64,000 nt of DNA from Pichia kudriavzevii (Eukaryota; Ascomycota; Pichiomycetes; Pichiales; Pichiaceae): contig NC_042506.1 of the NCBI RefSeq assembly GCF_003054445.1, forward strand, positions 2,735,501 to 2,799,500. Reading direction: 5' to 3'. How positions within the stretch are numbered: the stretch's first letter is position 1; every line of letters begins with the position of its first letter. The notes under the pieces are model-generated. The model did not search any database, was not told the origin of the DNA, and saw nothing but the letters and a program-made list of their open reading frames with translations. Of this stretch, positions 31,740 to 40,815 are shown piece by piece. The position numbers and the translations under genes are program-made.

Positions 31740-32164
31740 AGTTGCTTAACTCCCCCCACTGTTGGCTATATTTATGTAGTAAAAAGTGTGTTTATGTCAT
31801 CTTCTCCACATTAAACAGAAACCCTGACTCATTTCTGCCTCTGCCTCTGCCTCTTTTAACTTTTTCTCCACGAAAAAAATACAAAAATACAGAATTACCA
31901 GGTCCTGGACCGGAACTCCCCCAAAGCGGTAATTCAGATACAAAAACATAAAATTTTGCACTGGAGAATCCTCCCCTATAAAAGGGAGACGTCTGCCCTC
32001 TCTTTCCAGACGACAATCAGTCATTTTGGCTTTCTTATATTAAACATTAGACCCAGTTCCCACTGTTATGTTCTAGGACCCAACTCGGCATAACCAAAGA
32101 AAGGACAAAGACACGTTCAGAGGAACGTCTAATGTCTGCACGAGCTTTCTTTCTCTATTGGATA
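31740..32164. other. Intergenic: upstream of the Zn2Cys6 gene and of the snoRNA
   Basis: TATAAAAG at about 31978-31985 faces right, about 185 bp from the snoRNA start, and could drive its precursor. A hairpin ACGTTC-AGAG-GAACGT at 32113-32128 has an AGNN tetraloop, the kind cut by yeast RNase III (Rnt1), 37 nt upstream of the snoRNA. Function is inferred. Confidence 0.5.
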
Positions 32165-32270
32165 ACACGTTTATTATGATGATACCCATAAACTAACAAC
32201 GAATTTCTTCAACTGATAAACCATGAGGAAAAAACTTTGACAGAGCTTTTTAACCCTGATATAAACGTGT
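32165..32270 (+). ncRNA. SNR47: Box C/D snoRNA, snR47-like
   Basis: The gene has all box C/D parts in order. A 9-bp perfect terminal stem (32165-32173 with 32262-32270) leads to C box ATGATGA (32176-32182), D' box CTGA (32213-32216), C' box ATGAGGA (32223-32229) and D box CTGA (32256-32259). The guide before D (GAGCTTTTTAACC) is complementary to the conserved 18S segment GTTAAAAAGCTC. The guide before D' (GAATTTCTTCA) is complementary to the 25S segment TGAAGAAATTC. By the D+5 rule both target an adenosine. These are the two sites I recall for S. cerevisiae snR47 (18S A619, 25S A2220). The RNA would direct Nop1 methylation of both rRNAs in the nucleolus. Confidence 0.9.
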
Positions 32271-32368
32271 TTGAAGATGATGAAGAGAGGCTACTAGAAA
32301 TTGTACTTTTTTTTGTCTTTGTAATTACTGTAGACACCTATGTGAGGTATATTCTCTATGAACTTACT

Positions 32369-33538
32369 ATGGTAAGTCCTTACCTTCGTAAATTTTCCTT
32401 TGTTGCCTAGATCCTTGGTAATTAATTTGGAAGTTGGAAGAAAAAGAGTAAAAAAAAAAAGAAAAAGATTAAAAAAATTTAAAAATTACAATAATAATAA
32501 AATGTACGAAATGAAGGTCAGAATCTTTATCTTCAGTAGAACCTAATATTCTTCTAACAGGAGCAGATGAACTATAACGACGACTCTACACCGGCAGTCT
32601 GCGACTCCTGCCTTGGTTCCAATCCGTATGTTGAGATGAAACGTCTACGGAACGGTGCAGAATGCAAACTTTGCACACTGCCATTCACCGTCTTCAAATG
32701 GAATTCAGATAAGTCGAATCTGAAAGGTACAGCAAATCTAAAGAAAACAGTCATTTGCTTGACCTGTGCAAGGGCAAAGAACTGCTGCCAATCCTGTATG
32801 CTGGATTTAACATTTGGGGTGGACTTGCAAACAAGAGACAAACTGTTGAAATTAGCCAGATTGGATGATACATCTACAACTACCACCAGTAACATCAACA
32901 ATGAGAGTGATATTGTCACAAATGCCAAAAATATCACTAGTAGACTCTACAATTCTAGACAACTCAATAATAAATTCCAAAATGAGGAAATCAAACACTT
33001 GATTGATAATGGTAAACTAAAAGAAGATTTACAATCCAACTTGGAGAAAATCATCAACGTTGATGATGAAAAGAAGAAAATCCTAACTTTGTTGAAAGGT
33101 TTACCATTAAATGGCAATTTAAAATATACCCCCAGTGATAAATCTATTAAAACATTGTTTATATTTGGGATACCCAAATCGTTGTCAGTTCCAGAGATAA
33201 AAGATTATTTCAGCAAATTTGGTGATGTTATAATACATTCCAGAAATTCTTTTGCGTTTGTTGAATTCACAAGCAGGGCAAATGCGGAAAAAGCAGCAAC
33301 TTCAGTCTATAAGCAGCATTTGAACGTCAATAATAAAAATTCTTATAACTCACCCTGTCTGTTGATTATTAATAGAAATCCCATCCGTGTGGCTTGGTCA
33401 ACTTCTTATCCCCTACGTAATTATTTGGAAACTGAATTAATACAGATCGGAAAAATTATAAACAAACAAATGATCAAGTTGTCTAAAATGGACAAAAGAA
33501 ATGGTTCTATTACAAAATCAAAAATAGCAAAGAAATAA
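32369..33538 (+). CDS. ECM2: Spliceosome factor (RBM22 homolog), possible 5' intron
   Basis: Ecm2/Slt11 acts in the catalytic spliceosome and contacts U6. The main open frame is 32567-33538 (323 residues). It has an N-terminal zinc-finger region with CDSC, CKLC, CLTC and CCQSC pairs (about residues 12-79) and a C-terminal RRM (TLFIFGIPKSLSVPEIKDYFSKFGDV, NSFAFVEFTSR). Upstream, ATG at 32369-32371 is followed at once by GTAAGT, and CTTCTAACAG ends at 32560. Splicing 32372-32560 would join ATG to GAG CAG ATG in frame, adding three residues. The branch site is unclear, so the intron is only probable; without it the gene starts at 32567. Confidence 0.88.
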
Positions 33539-33546
33539 TGCCGCTT

Positions 33547-34242
33547 CTAAACTAACATCCCATAATATTCACATCTTCTATATTTCTTTGATATTCTCTC
33601 CCATTGGACTAATATACGGTCACTGATTGGCATAATTAACCATCCAGTGAGACTCAGGTCTTTGACCCTCGCAATGCTCTCCATATAGATGATTTTTGTT
33701 CGGCACATACCGAAAAACTTGAATATAAATAATATGTATGCTATTGGAATTGCTGTTCCGGGTCCGTTGGTTAGAAAAATATCCGGTAGTTTATTTTTCC
33801 CTGAAAAAGTGGATATTGTTGAAATGAAACTTCTCAGAGTGTTTACTGTGGCTTTGAATTTTCCTTCGCCTATATTTCTAGCTCTATATACAAATGTAAT
33901 TTTATAATTCTTTGAACTTCCATGTTGTTCTTCGAATTGTTTCAATTTTATAATTGATGTTTCATCTCCTGTGCTTATTACATATTCTCTGTCATACTTA
34001 TCCAACTGCTTCCACTGTTCCAAAACACGTAACATTTCACCAGTATGACCTCCCGATCCTAATAAAATCAGCATTTGCCGCTTCCCTTTTGCCTTAGTAT
34101 TACTGTTAAAAGCACCATGTTCACGCTCATTCAATCTATTGACTCGTTTCGTCACCGGTAACACTGATATCAGTCGTGCCAAAACCAATAGAATAAGTGT
34201 CAAAATACTTGACACAATAACTGTAAATTGGTTCTCATCCAT
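33547..34242 (-). CDS. ALG14: UDP-GlcNAc transferase membrane anchor subunit
   Basis: Alg14 anchors the catalytic subunit Alg13 at the ER and together they add the second GlcNAc to the dolichol-linked oligosaccharide. The 231-residue protein has an N-terminal membrane helix (about 8-30). Its GT-B N-terminal domain shows LILLGSGGHTGEMLRVLEQW, YVISTGDETS, PDIFLTNGPGTAIPIAYILF and IIYMESIARVKDLSLTG, all family signatures. Length is 237 in S. cerevisiae. Its stop is only 8 bp from the ECM2 stop on the other strand, so the two 3' UTRs must overlap. Confidence 0.96.
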   Translation of the reverse strand: MDENQFTVIVSSILTLILLVLARLISVLPVTKRVNRLNEREHGAFNSNTKAKGKRQMLILLGSGGHTGEMLRVLEQWKQLDKYDREYVISTGDETSIIKLKQFEEQHGSSKNYKITFVYRARNIGEGKFKATVNTLRSFISTISTFSGKNKLPDIFLTNGPGTAIPIAYILFIFKFFGMCRTKIIYMESIARVKDLSLTGWLIMPISDRILVQWERISKKYRRCEYYGMLV

Positions 34243-34410
34243 GACCGTAGAAACACCCTAGTTAATAAAATATAATTCTTCAAGTGTATATGCTCTGTTG
34301 CCAAACGAAGATTTGTATTTCCATCCAAACGCGGATACATTTAAATGACATGTGGGCTCTAAGAGTAGATAGTGGCATTATTTTCCGTAATATAGGGGGG
34401 TCTTAGAACT

Positions 34411-34965
34411 ATGTCGACGTATGAAGATGAACATAACCTCAGTACATCAGATACTGCTACTACATCGCAAGGATCAAGAAGAAGTGAACGTCACTTAACC
34501 TTGCAACAAGCGATAAACGCCTTCTTCACTAGCTCTTCATCTCATGGCGGTGACTTCAGAGAATTCACCAATAGTGAAGGGCTATCAATTGAGCCACAGA
34601 TGTTGGACATGCTACAATCCATGTTAATTACGGGAAATGGTGCTGCAATTGCATTTGGTGATTCCAATAAAAAGGAAGGCGTAGACGATTCATTTATGGA
34701 TACTTTAGAACGTGTCGACAAAAAAGAATTGAAAAATGATGATACTTGTCCAATCTGTACAAATGACTATAAAGATGATCCATATCCTCTAGTCGTTGAA
34801 TTGCCATGTAATGCGAAGCATAGATTTGATTTAGAATGCATTGGACCATGGCTTAAGTTGAATAAAACGTGCCCTTTATGTAGAGTTGATGTTACAAAGG
34901 GTAAACCAAAGGAGCTATTGATCGATAGCGAAATCGAGGATGATGACTGGGAAATGTATGGATAA
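34411..34965 (+). CDS. RING-type E3 ligase-like protein (YBR062C family)
   Basis: The 184-residue protein has a disordered N-terminus beginning MSTYEDEH. A central helical part follows, then a C-terminal RING: CPIC...(spacer)...CNAKHRFDLECIGPWLKLNKTCPLC, with Cys-His-Cys ligands of an H2-type finger. It ends DDDWEMYG. The MSTYE(E/D)EH start, the position of the RING and the terminal WxMYG closely match S. cerevisiae YBR062C (180 residues), a RING ligase reported to act in quality control. Partners cannot be told from the sequence. S. cerevisiae YBR062C has an intron near its start; this gene does not. Confidence 0.88.
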   Translation: MSTYEDEHNLSTSDTATTSQGSRRSERHLTLQQAINAFFTSSSSHGGDFREFTNSEGLSIEPQMLDMLQSMLITGNGAAIAFGDSNKKEGVDDSFMDTLERVDKKELKNDDTCPICTNDYKDDPYPLVVELPCNAKHRFDLECIGPWLKLNKTCPLCRVDVTKGKPKELLIDSEIEDDDWEMYG

Positions 34966-35041
34966 TTAGAAAGAAGAGAAGAAATATAGTTTAATAAAAT
35001 TATGTACAGTAACTTGAGAAAATATATATGTGTGTGAATGC

Positions 35042-35044
<3 letters not shown>

Positions 35045-35083
<39 letters not shown>
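35045..35083. repeat. (TA)19-20 microsatellite
   Basis: An uninterrupted TA dinucleotide run of 39 nt lies between two converging gene ends (RING gene and RSM10). It is likely to vary in length between strains and may help 3' end formation. Confidence 0.95.
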
Positions 35084-35086
<3 letters not shown>

Positions 35087-35116
35087 ATTCAAATAGGCCT
35101 GTCTATAAAAAATGAA

Positions 35117-35968
35117 TTAACTGGATGATTTGAGTTGTTCGATTTCTTTATTTGACATATGCTTAGTGAAAACTGGGTCCTTTAATAATTCCAAAACCTT
35201 TTGAGAGACTGGATTTCCGGTATCCTTAGATAAAGTTTCAATTGAAGCAGATAACTCATCCAAGGCCTTTTTGTTAGCTTCAATAGATTCCATTTTATCG
35301 GATAATTGTAATGGTTCGCTGGTGTACATGTTAACCTTAACCCCGACACCCCAGACAGAGTTTTTCTTCAAGTAGGACAACCATAAATCAATGACTTCGT
35401 TATCTGAATCCCAAATTTTGATCATTCTGCCGTGTGTTTTTCTTTCAAAATTTTCCTTAGATTTTGCATGAACGAATGGTGCTCTGATGACTGTCCATCT
35501 CTCCCTCTTTGTAGGAATTGGTTTTGGGCCAGTTGCTGGTAATCCGAGATAATACGCAGCTCTTAATGCAAAATCACAGAAAAACTCCACGTTAACAGGG
35601 TCAAAACACTTGAATATAACTTCTGCCTTAAGATGCCCGTATTTAACCTCATGCTTCAAAGGCGCATAGTAATTCAATTCGGCATTAATTGGGATTGGAT
35701 TCTTGGAACCTGGCGCTACCACTTCTTCAGACATAACTTTAGGTTCATACTGGTTAAAAGTATCTATGAGTTTAGACGTAGAAATTGTTTCTTGGTCTAA
35801 TTCAGGTACTTTCGACTTCTCCGTGGATAGTTTGATATTCACCAATTCATCAATTGATTTATCCAAATCAGAATTTGCGTTTTTCCTTATAAGTGAAGAG
35901 GTAAAGGATCTTGAAACTTGTGTGGAACGGTATGACACACGAGGTAAAACAGTTTTGAAGGTAAACAT
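35117..35968 (-). CDS. RSM10: Mitochondrial small-subunit ribosomal protein uS10m
   Basis: The 283-residue protein has a basic, Ser/Arg-rich N-terminal presequence (MFTFKTVLPRVSYRSTQ). The uS10 domain spans about residues 105-215: ELNYYAPLKHEVKYGHLKAE, ALRAAYYLGLPATGP, and the very conserved PTKRERWTVIRAPFVHAKSKENFER. It is longer than S. cerevisiae Rsm10 (203) because of an extended N-terminal linker and a C-terminal helical tail of about 60 residues. uS10m sits in the head of the mitochondrial small subunit. Confidence 0.93.
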   Translation of the reverse strand: MFTFKTVLPRVSYRSTQVSRSFTSSLIRKNANSDLDKSIDELVNIKLSTEKSKVPELDQETISTSKLIDTFNQYEPKVMSEEVVAPGSKNPIPINAELNYYAPLKHEVKYGHLKAEVIFKCFDPVNVEFFCDFALRAAYYLGLPATGPKPIPTKRERWTVIRAPFVHAKSKENFERKTHGRMIKIWDSDNEVIDLWLSYLKKNSVWGVGVKVNMYTSEPLQLSDKMESIEANKKALDELSASIETLSKDTGNPVSQKVLELLKDPVFTKHMSNKEIEQLKSSS

Positions 35969-36280
35969 CGATGAGAATGTGGTTAAGTGGCTGGTACCTT
36001 TTCTTCTTCAGATATTATATCTTTGATGATGTACCCGTCTAATATTGTTGAAATTCATGAACCCAATTCATTTCTCGAGAAGCTTTTTCTTTTTTTTTGC
36101 AATGAAAATGGGACGCCGATCGTCGCAAAATACGCTTTTACTGAAAACACAAAAAAATTGAGTCTCAACTTTATCATGATTTTTCAATTTATATTTTACG
36201 ATAATTGAAAACTAAGTTGAAAAAAAAAAAAATGATTGTGCATAAAAGGTTACGAAGAGAAGATACGAAATAGTCATATC
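35969..36280. other. Intergenic: divergent RSM10 / TRM7 promoter region
   Basis: The 312 bp gap has T-runs (36085-36096) and a poly(A) run (36219-36230) close to the TRM7 start. The frame upstream of TRM7 up to 36236 is open but has no homology. No RNA gene was seen. Confidence 0.5.
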
Positions 36281-37186
36281 ATGGGTAAAAGCAGTAAGGA
36301 TAAGAGAGATCTCTATTACAGAAAGGCAAAAGAAGAAGGCTGGAGAGCACGTTCTGCCTTTAAATTACTCCAATTAAATGAACAATTTGACCTTTTCAAA
36401 GATGTCAAAAGGGTAGTCGATTTATGTGCAGCTCCTGGTTCTTGGTCTCAAGTTTTAAGTAAGGAGATTTTCAAAGACGGTAAAAATGAAGATGCCAAAA
36501 TTGTTGCTGTGGATTTGCAACCAATGTCCCCAATAGATAATGTCATTGAGCTGCAAGCAGATATTACACACCCAAAAACACTTGAAAAAATCATGGATAT
36601 CTTTGATGGTGAAAAGGCTGATTTTGTTTGTTCTGACGGTGCACCGGACGTTACTGGTATGCATGATTTGGATGAATATATTCAGGCCCAACTAGTGCTT
36701 AGTGCTCTGCAACTTGCAACTTGTATTCTGAAGGAGGATGGCACTTTTGTGGCTAAAATCTTCAGAGGTAGAGATATTGATTTGCTATATAGTCAGTTAG
36801 GTTATTTGTTTGATAAAGTCATTTGTGCGAAACCAAGATCTTCAAGAGCAAGTTCTTTGGAAGCATTCATTGTTTGTATAGGGTATAAGCCAAGACCTGG
36901 ATGGATACCCAGCCTCAAACCAAACCTATCAACTGAAGAATTCTTCCAAGATATGAAAATTGGTAGGTCCGAATTGAGTGAGGACTTAGCTTTTAATGAT
37001 GAAGAGAGGAAAGTTGCACCTTTTGTTGCATGTGGAGACTTGAATTCTATTGATTCAGATGCAACTTATGCGTTGGATGAGAATTTTAAAACCCTAAGTT
37101 TGGATCCTGTGCAATCACCTACTGCTCCACCTTATAAGAAGGCATTGGAGTTGAAGCGTAAAGGTCAATTGAAGATTGTAAAATGA
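36281..37186 (+). CDS. TRM7: tRNA anticodon-loop 2'-O-methyltransferase
   Basis: Trm7 methylates positions 32 and 34 of tRNA-Phe, -Trp and -Leu with partners Trm732 and Rtt10. The 301-residue protein begins [20 protein letters not shown], identical in style to S. cerevisiae. It has the SAM site [15 protein letters not shown], the FtsJ K-D-K-E catalytic set ([33 protein letters not shown]) and the C-terminal [22 protein letters not shown] start at ATG 36281 rather than the longer frame at 36236. Residue 91 is a CTG codon at a Leu conserved in S. cerevisiae. Confidence 0.96.
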   Translation: MGKSSKDKRDLYYRKAKEEGWRARSAFKLLQLNEQFDLFKDVKRVVDLCAAPGSWSQVLSKEIFKDGKNEDAKIVAVDLQPMSPIDNVIELQADITHPKTLEKIMDIFDGEKADFVCSDGAPDVTGMHDLDEYIQAQLVLSALQLATCILKEDGTFVAKIFRGRDIDLLYSQLGYLFDKVICAKPRSSRASSLEAFIVCIGYKPRPGWIPSLKPNLSTEEFFQDMKIGRSELSEDLAFNDEERKVAPFVACGDLNSIDSDATYALDENFKTLSLDPVQSPTAPPYKKALELKRKGQLKIVK

Positions 37187-37352
37187 TCAAAAAAACGCAA
37201 GAAAAACACAAGAACGAAAAAAAGGAAGAGAGGGAGAAACGAAGAAAATTGTTAATTAACCTTGCTAATATAACAACTGTATAATATATTATAATATAAA
37301 CTAAACAATGATTATAAACTTCAATGTTGTAATAGGGAACTTAATGGGAGAT

Positions 37353-39116
37353 CTATTGTTTTTTTTCTTCACCCTTAACCAAAGAGTCTGGCTTTAAGGT
37401 TGGGAATAACAAAACTTCTCTAATGGTATTTGAATTGGTTAAAAACATAGCTAGTCTATCAATACCACAACCCCAACCTGCAGTTGGTGGTAAACCATAT
37501 TCTAAAGCATTACAGAAAGTTTCATCAATCAACTGAGCTTCATCATCACCTTGTGCCTTTTGAGAAGCTTGTTCTTCAAATCTTGCTCTTTGATCAAATG
37601 GATCATTCAATTCGGTATATGCATTACAAATTTCCTTTGTTGCAACAAAAACTTCAAATCTCTCACATAAACCTGGAGTCTTCCTATCCTTCTTTGCTAA
37701 CGGAGACATAATTTGTGGGTGACCAAAAATAAAGGTTGGGTTGATGGAAGCGTCTTCAATTTCACCAACTAGTCTATCTAGCATTCTAGCATTGGTTAAT
37801 GGAGGTGGGCAATCAATTTTGTTTTTAATTAAAATATCCTTCAAGAATTTATTAAATTCGTCAGAGTGGAAAGTATCTGCCGATGGGAACTTGACGCCGT
37901 AGATCTTCTCTAGTTCTTCAATCATGTTCACTCTCTTCCAAGGTCTGGAGAAATCAAGGGTTAAAGTCTCACCTTCTGGGCCTTCTGGTTGATATTTGAC
38001 CTTGTAGTCACCAGTGATTTCCTTGACCATTTCCGAGAATAGTAATTCAGTCATATCCATTAAATCGTAGACATCAGCATACGCTTGGTAGAATTCACAA
38101 GTGGTGAATTCAGGGTTGTGTGTCATATCGATACCTTCATTTCTGAATTGTCTACCGATTTCATAAACTCTTTCTAAACCACCAACGACTAATTCCTTCA
38201 AGTATAATTCAGGTGCGATTCTCATGAACATTTCCATATCTAGATCATTATGGTGAGTAGTGAATGGTTTTGCGGTTGCACCACCTGCAATAATATTCAA
38301 AATTGGGGTTTCAACTTCAACGAAATCTCTTGAGTCTAAGAACTTTCTGATATATTTGATAATCTTTGATCTCGCAAGGAAAATTTCTCTGACGTTCTTA
38401 TTCATGATCAAATCAAGATATCTCTTTCTATATCTTGCTTCTTGGTCCTTGAAACCATAGTGTTCTGTTGGTAACATGTGAAGACATGGTGTTAGAAGGG
38501 TAACCTTAGTTGCAAAAACAGATAACTCACCTTCACCACCTTTAGATGGATTAGTTCTACCTGGATAACCTTCAACACCAATAATATCACCTCTTCTTAG
38601 TAGTTTGTGCATTTCAGCAAAATCACCTTCAGCATCTTGAGCTTGTGCCATAATTTGAAGGTTGACACCATTGTTTTGTAAGTTATAGAACTTCAATTTT
38701 TGGCCAGCTTCTCTCTTAACCATGATTCTACCACTAACAGAGACCTTAACATCCGGCTTGGTTTCACCCTTTTGCAAATGGCCATATTCTTTAATAAATT
38801 CCGGGAATTCAGTGGTGACATGGAACTTATGAGGATAAGGATTAGTTTCAGAATCTTCCTTTCTCAAGTTTTGGATTTGGGCAGATCTAATCTCAAAGTA
38901 CTGAGCTGGATTGACATTAGCTAGTTCATCGGATTGCTTGGAGACCTTTGGAGCAGTAGCAGCAGCTTTCTTCGCCTTTTCTGCCTTTTTGATTTCCAAT
39001 GCTCTCAGCTTTTGTCTCTTCTTAAGCTCAGATTTAGAGACGTACTCACCAGTTGGTTCGTCAAGATAAGTCTTTGCAAGTTGTTCTGTGACCTGTTCAA
39101 CCTTATTTTCAGACAT
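37353..39116 (-). CDS. KRS1: Cytosolic lysyl-tRNA synthetase
   Basis: This class IIb synthetase charges tRNA-Lys. The 587-residue product (S. cerevisiae 591) has a lysine/alanine-rich N-terminal helix for tRNA binding and an OB-fold anticodon domain (about 115-225; [19 protein letters not shown]). The catalytic domain has motif 1 ([16 protein letters not shown]...FVEVETPIL), motif 2 ([19 protein letters not shown]) and motif 3 ([14 protein letters not shown]). There is no mitochondrial presequence. It is divergently arranged with the eIF3h gene across about 290 bp. Confidence 0.97.
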   Translation of the reverse strand: MSENKVEQVTEQLAKTYLDEPTGEYVSKSELKKRQKLRALEIKKAEKAKKAAATAPKVSKQSDELANVNPAQYFEIRSAQIQNLRKEDSETNPYPHKFHVTTEFPEFIKEYGHLQKGETKPDVKVSVSGRIMVKREAGQKLKFYNLQNNGVNLQIMAQAQDAEGDFAEMHKLLRRGDIIGVEGYPGRTNPSKGGEGELSVFATKVTLLTPCLHMLPTEHYGFKDQEARYRKRYLDLIMNKNVREIFLARSKIIKYIRKFLDSRDFVEVETPILNIIAGGATAKPFTTHHNDLDMEMFMRIAPELYLKELVVGGLERVYEIGRQFRNEGIDMTHNPEFTTCEFYQAYADVYDLMDMTELLFSEMVKEITGDYKVKYQPEGPEGETLTLDFSRPWKRVNMIEELEKIYGVKFPSADTFHSDEFNKFLKDILIKNKIDCPPPLTNARMLDRLVGEIEDASINPTFIFGHPQIMSPLAKKDRKTPGLCERFEVFVATKEICNAYTELNDPFDQRARFEEQASQKAQGDDEAQLIDETFCNALEYGLPPTAGWGCGIDRLAMFLTNSNTIREVLLFPTLKPDSLVKGEEKKQ

Positions 39117-39404
39117 CGTGGATAATGGAGTTATTTGTTACCCTAAAACTTCCTTTTAATACAGCAAACATTCATCCTCCTAAACTCAATTTTTAGGTCC
39201 TGCTATGACCAATTTATTCTTCCATTTTTTTTTTTTTTCAACATTCGAATTTCGCATTTCAAAGTTTTTTTCTTCTGTTCAATGGAAAAATTTTGTCTTT
39301 TTTTCGCATTTTACAAGATTTTTCACTTATATTGAAATTGTGGAAGAACAAGGTTGCAGGCATACGTCTTGTACAATTCTGATAAAGTGACAAACAGACA
39401 AGCA

Positions 39405-40439
39405 ATGGAAGCAGCCCACGAATCCCAATCTGCTGTCACTGAACAGTATACTGTCAAGCTAAATGCAAGTGTTGCTCTCAAGCTTGCTAGCATCGGCCAA
39501 CAATCTCCTCAAGGTATCACCACAGGTCCAATTTATGGTTTTGATGGTGTTGAGTCAAACATCATTAGTGTCACTCACACTATTGCATTTCCATCGTCTG
39601 CACAGTTTGGTTCCTCGAATAATGATGATTTCTTCAACTTGAGAACATCGAATCAGAAATTTCAACAAGAGTATCTGTCAAAATTGAAGGCTTCAAATTA
39701 CACTGCCAATCTTTTAGGCTGGTTTGTGATTTCATCGGGTGGTAAATTCATCTCACAGTCGTTAGCTGATTCTCTTTACCAGTTACAAGAAACTTTCAGA
39801 TCAAACAAGTCAGAGATCCCATCTTTATTGGTTGTTTACGACCCTCTTAAATCTGTTGATGGCTTTTTGAATTTAAAATGTTATAAATTAAGTGATGCCT
39901 TCCTAAAGACTATCCAATCTGATGGAAAATTTATTGCGAAGAATTTAATCGAAAACAAGTTATCATACAAAAACATAATAGAGCCGTTAGCATTAACTAT
40001 CAAATCCAACCACTTGACAAATTTGAAGATCCAAGAATTCAATTTAGATGATGCATCTAATGAATTAGATAATCTTTCAATTGGCCCATCTACCTATGAA
40101 TACATAAAGCTAACCACTGACCAGCTCTCTGACTCAGTTCACCAATTGAACCATAACTTGGGTAATTTGAACTATTTCCAAAGAAACTTATCAAGAGAAA
40201 TTGCAAAAATTACAAAGTGGGAACAAAAGGTTAAGCAAGACAATGAAGATAAGTTAAAGGCTAATCCAAAGGCTAAGTTAGCTAACACCGATTGGAGAAA
40301 AGAATTCAAGTTAATGCCTCCATCTTCTAAATTCGATTATTTAGTTGCGTCAGGTTCTGTCAATAACATCTGTAACAACTTACAAGTAACTGAAAATATT
40401 GAATATGTCAAAGCAGTGGGCATTGATAAATCCATCTAA
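39405..40439 (+). CDS. Translation initiation factor eIF3 subunit h
   Basis: The 344-residue protein starts at ATG 39405 (MEAAHESQSAVTEQYTVKL); the longer frame from TTG 39354 is leader. The N-terminal half is an MPN domain of the inactive (MPN-) kind: TGPIYGFDG, LLGWFVISSGGKFISQSLADSLY, PSLLVVYDPLKSVDGFLNLKCYKL align with eIF3h. The JAMM metal ligands of active peptidases (ExnHxHx10D) are missing. The C-terminal helical part with MPPSSKFDYLVASGSVNNICNNL matches the end of metazoan eIF3h (RMDSLLIAGQINTYCQNI). eIF3h joins eIF3f and others in the octameric core. S. cerevisiae lacks this subunit. Confidence 0.87.
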   Translation: MEAAHESQSAVTEQYTVKLNASVALKLASIGQQSPQGITTGPIYGFDGVESNIISVTHTIAFPSSAQFGSSNNDDFFNLRTSNQKFQQEYLSKLKASNYTANLLGWFVISSGGKFISQSLADSLYQLQETFRSNKSEIPSLLVVYDPLKSVDGFLNLKCYKLSDAFLKTIQSDGKFIAKNLIENKLSYKNIIEPLALTIKSNHLTNLKIQEFNLDDASNELDNLSIGPSTYEYIKLTTDQLSDSVHQLNHNLGNLNYFQRNLSREIAKITKWEQKVKQDNEDKLKANPKAKLANTDWRKEFKLMPPSSKFDYLVASGSVNNICNNLQVTENIEYVKAVGIDKSI

Positions 40440-40815
40440 CTTTGTTTACTCCTTTTTCGTCTCTTTTATATAGAATCCTTTTCTTGTATCGTGTGTAACC
40501 CTATATGCTTGATTGTCTATTATAATTATTTTGTGATTTTATAGTAATAGTTAAAGTATAGTTAATGTTTTTTTTTAAAGTACCAAAAATTTAAGCAATT
40601 GCTGAAAAAGCCAAATAAAATTTAAAAATATTTTACCTATAGAACAAAGAGAATTTCGGCACGGCTTATTACTCGATGGTCACCACTCTATTGAAATCCT
40701 CATTTATGAACAAATTGTTGCTGCTAGGTTTAAAGTTTGTAGCATGGATAATAGTCGAGTTATGTTAAAACAAAATCTACCACGACAATTTTATTGTTGC
40801 ATCACCGCGGCGATG
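40440..40815. other. Intergenic: eIF3h / RCH1 convergent 3' region
   Basis: This 376 bp region separates two gene ends; an AT-rich part with runs (40569-40576) is followed by mixed sequence. No ORF or RNA gene was recognised. Confidence 0.5.

Noticed and set aside
32276-32282. Second ATGATGA after the snoRNA, considered as another C box
   Set aside because: No CTGA D box and no closing stem at a sensible distance.
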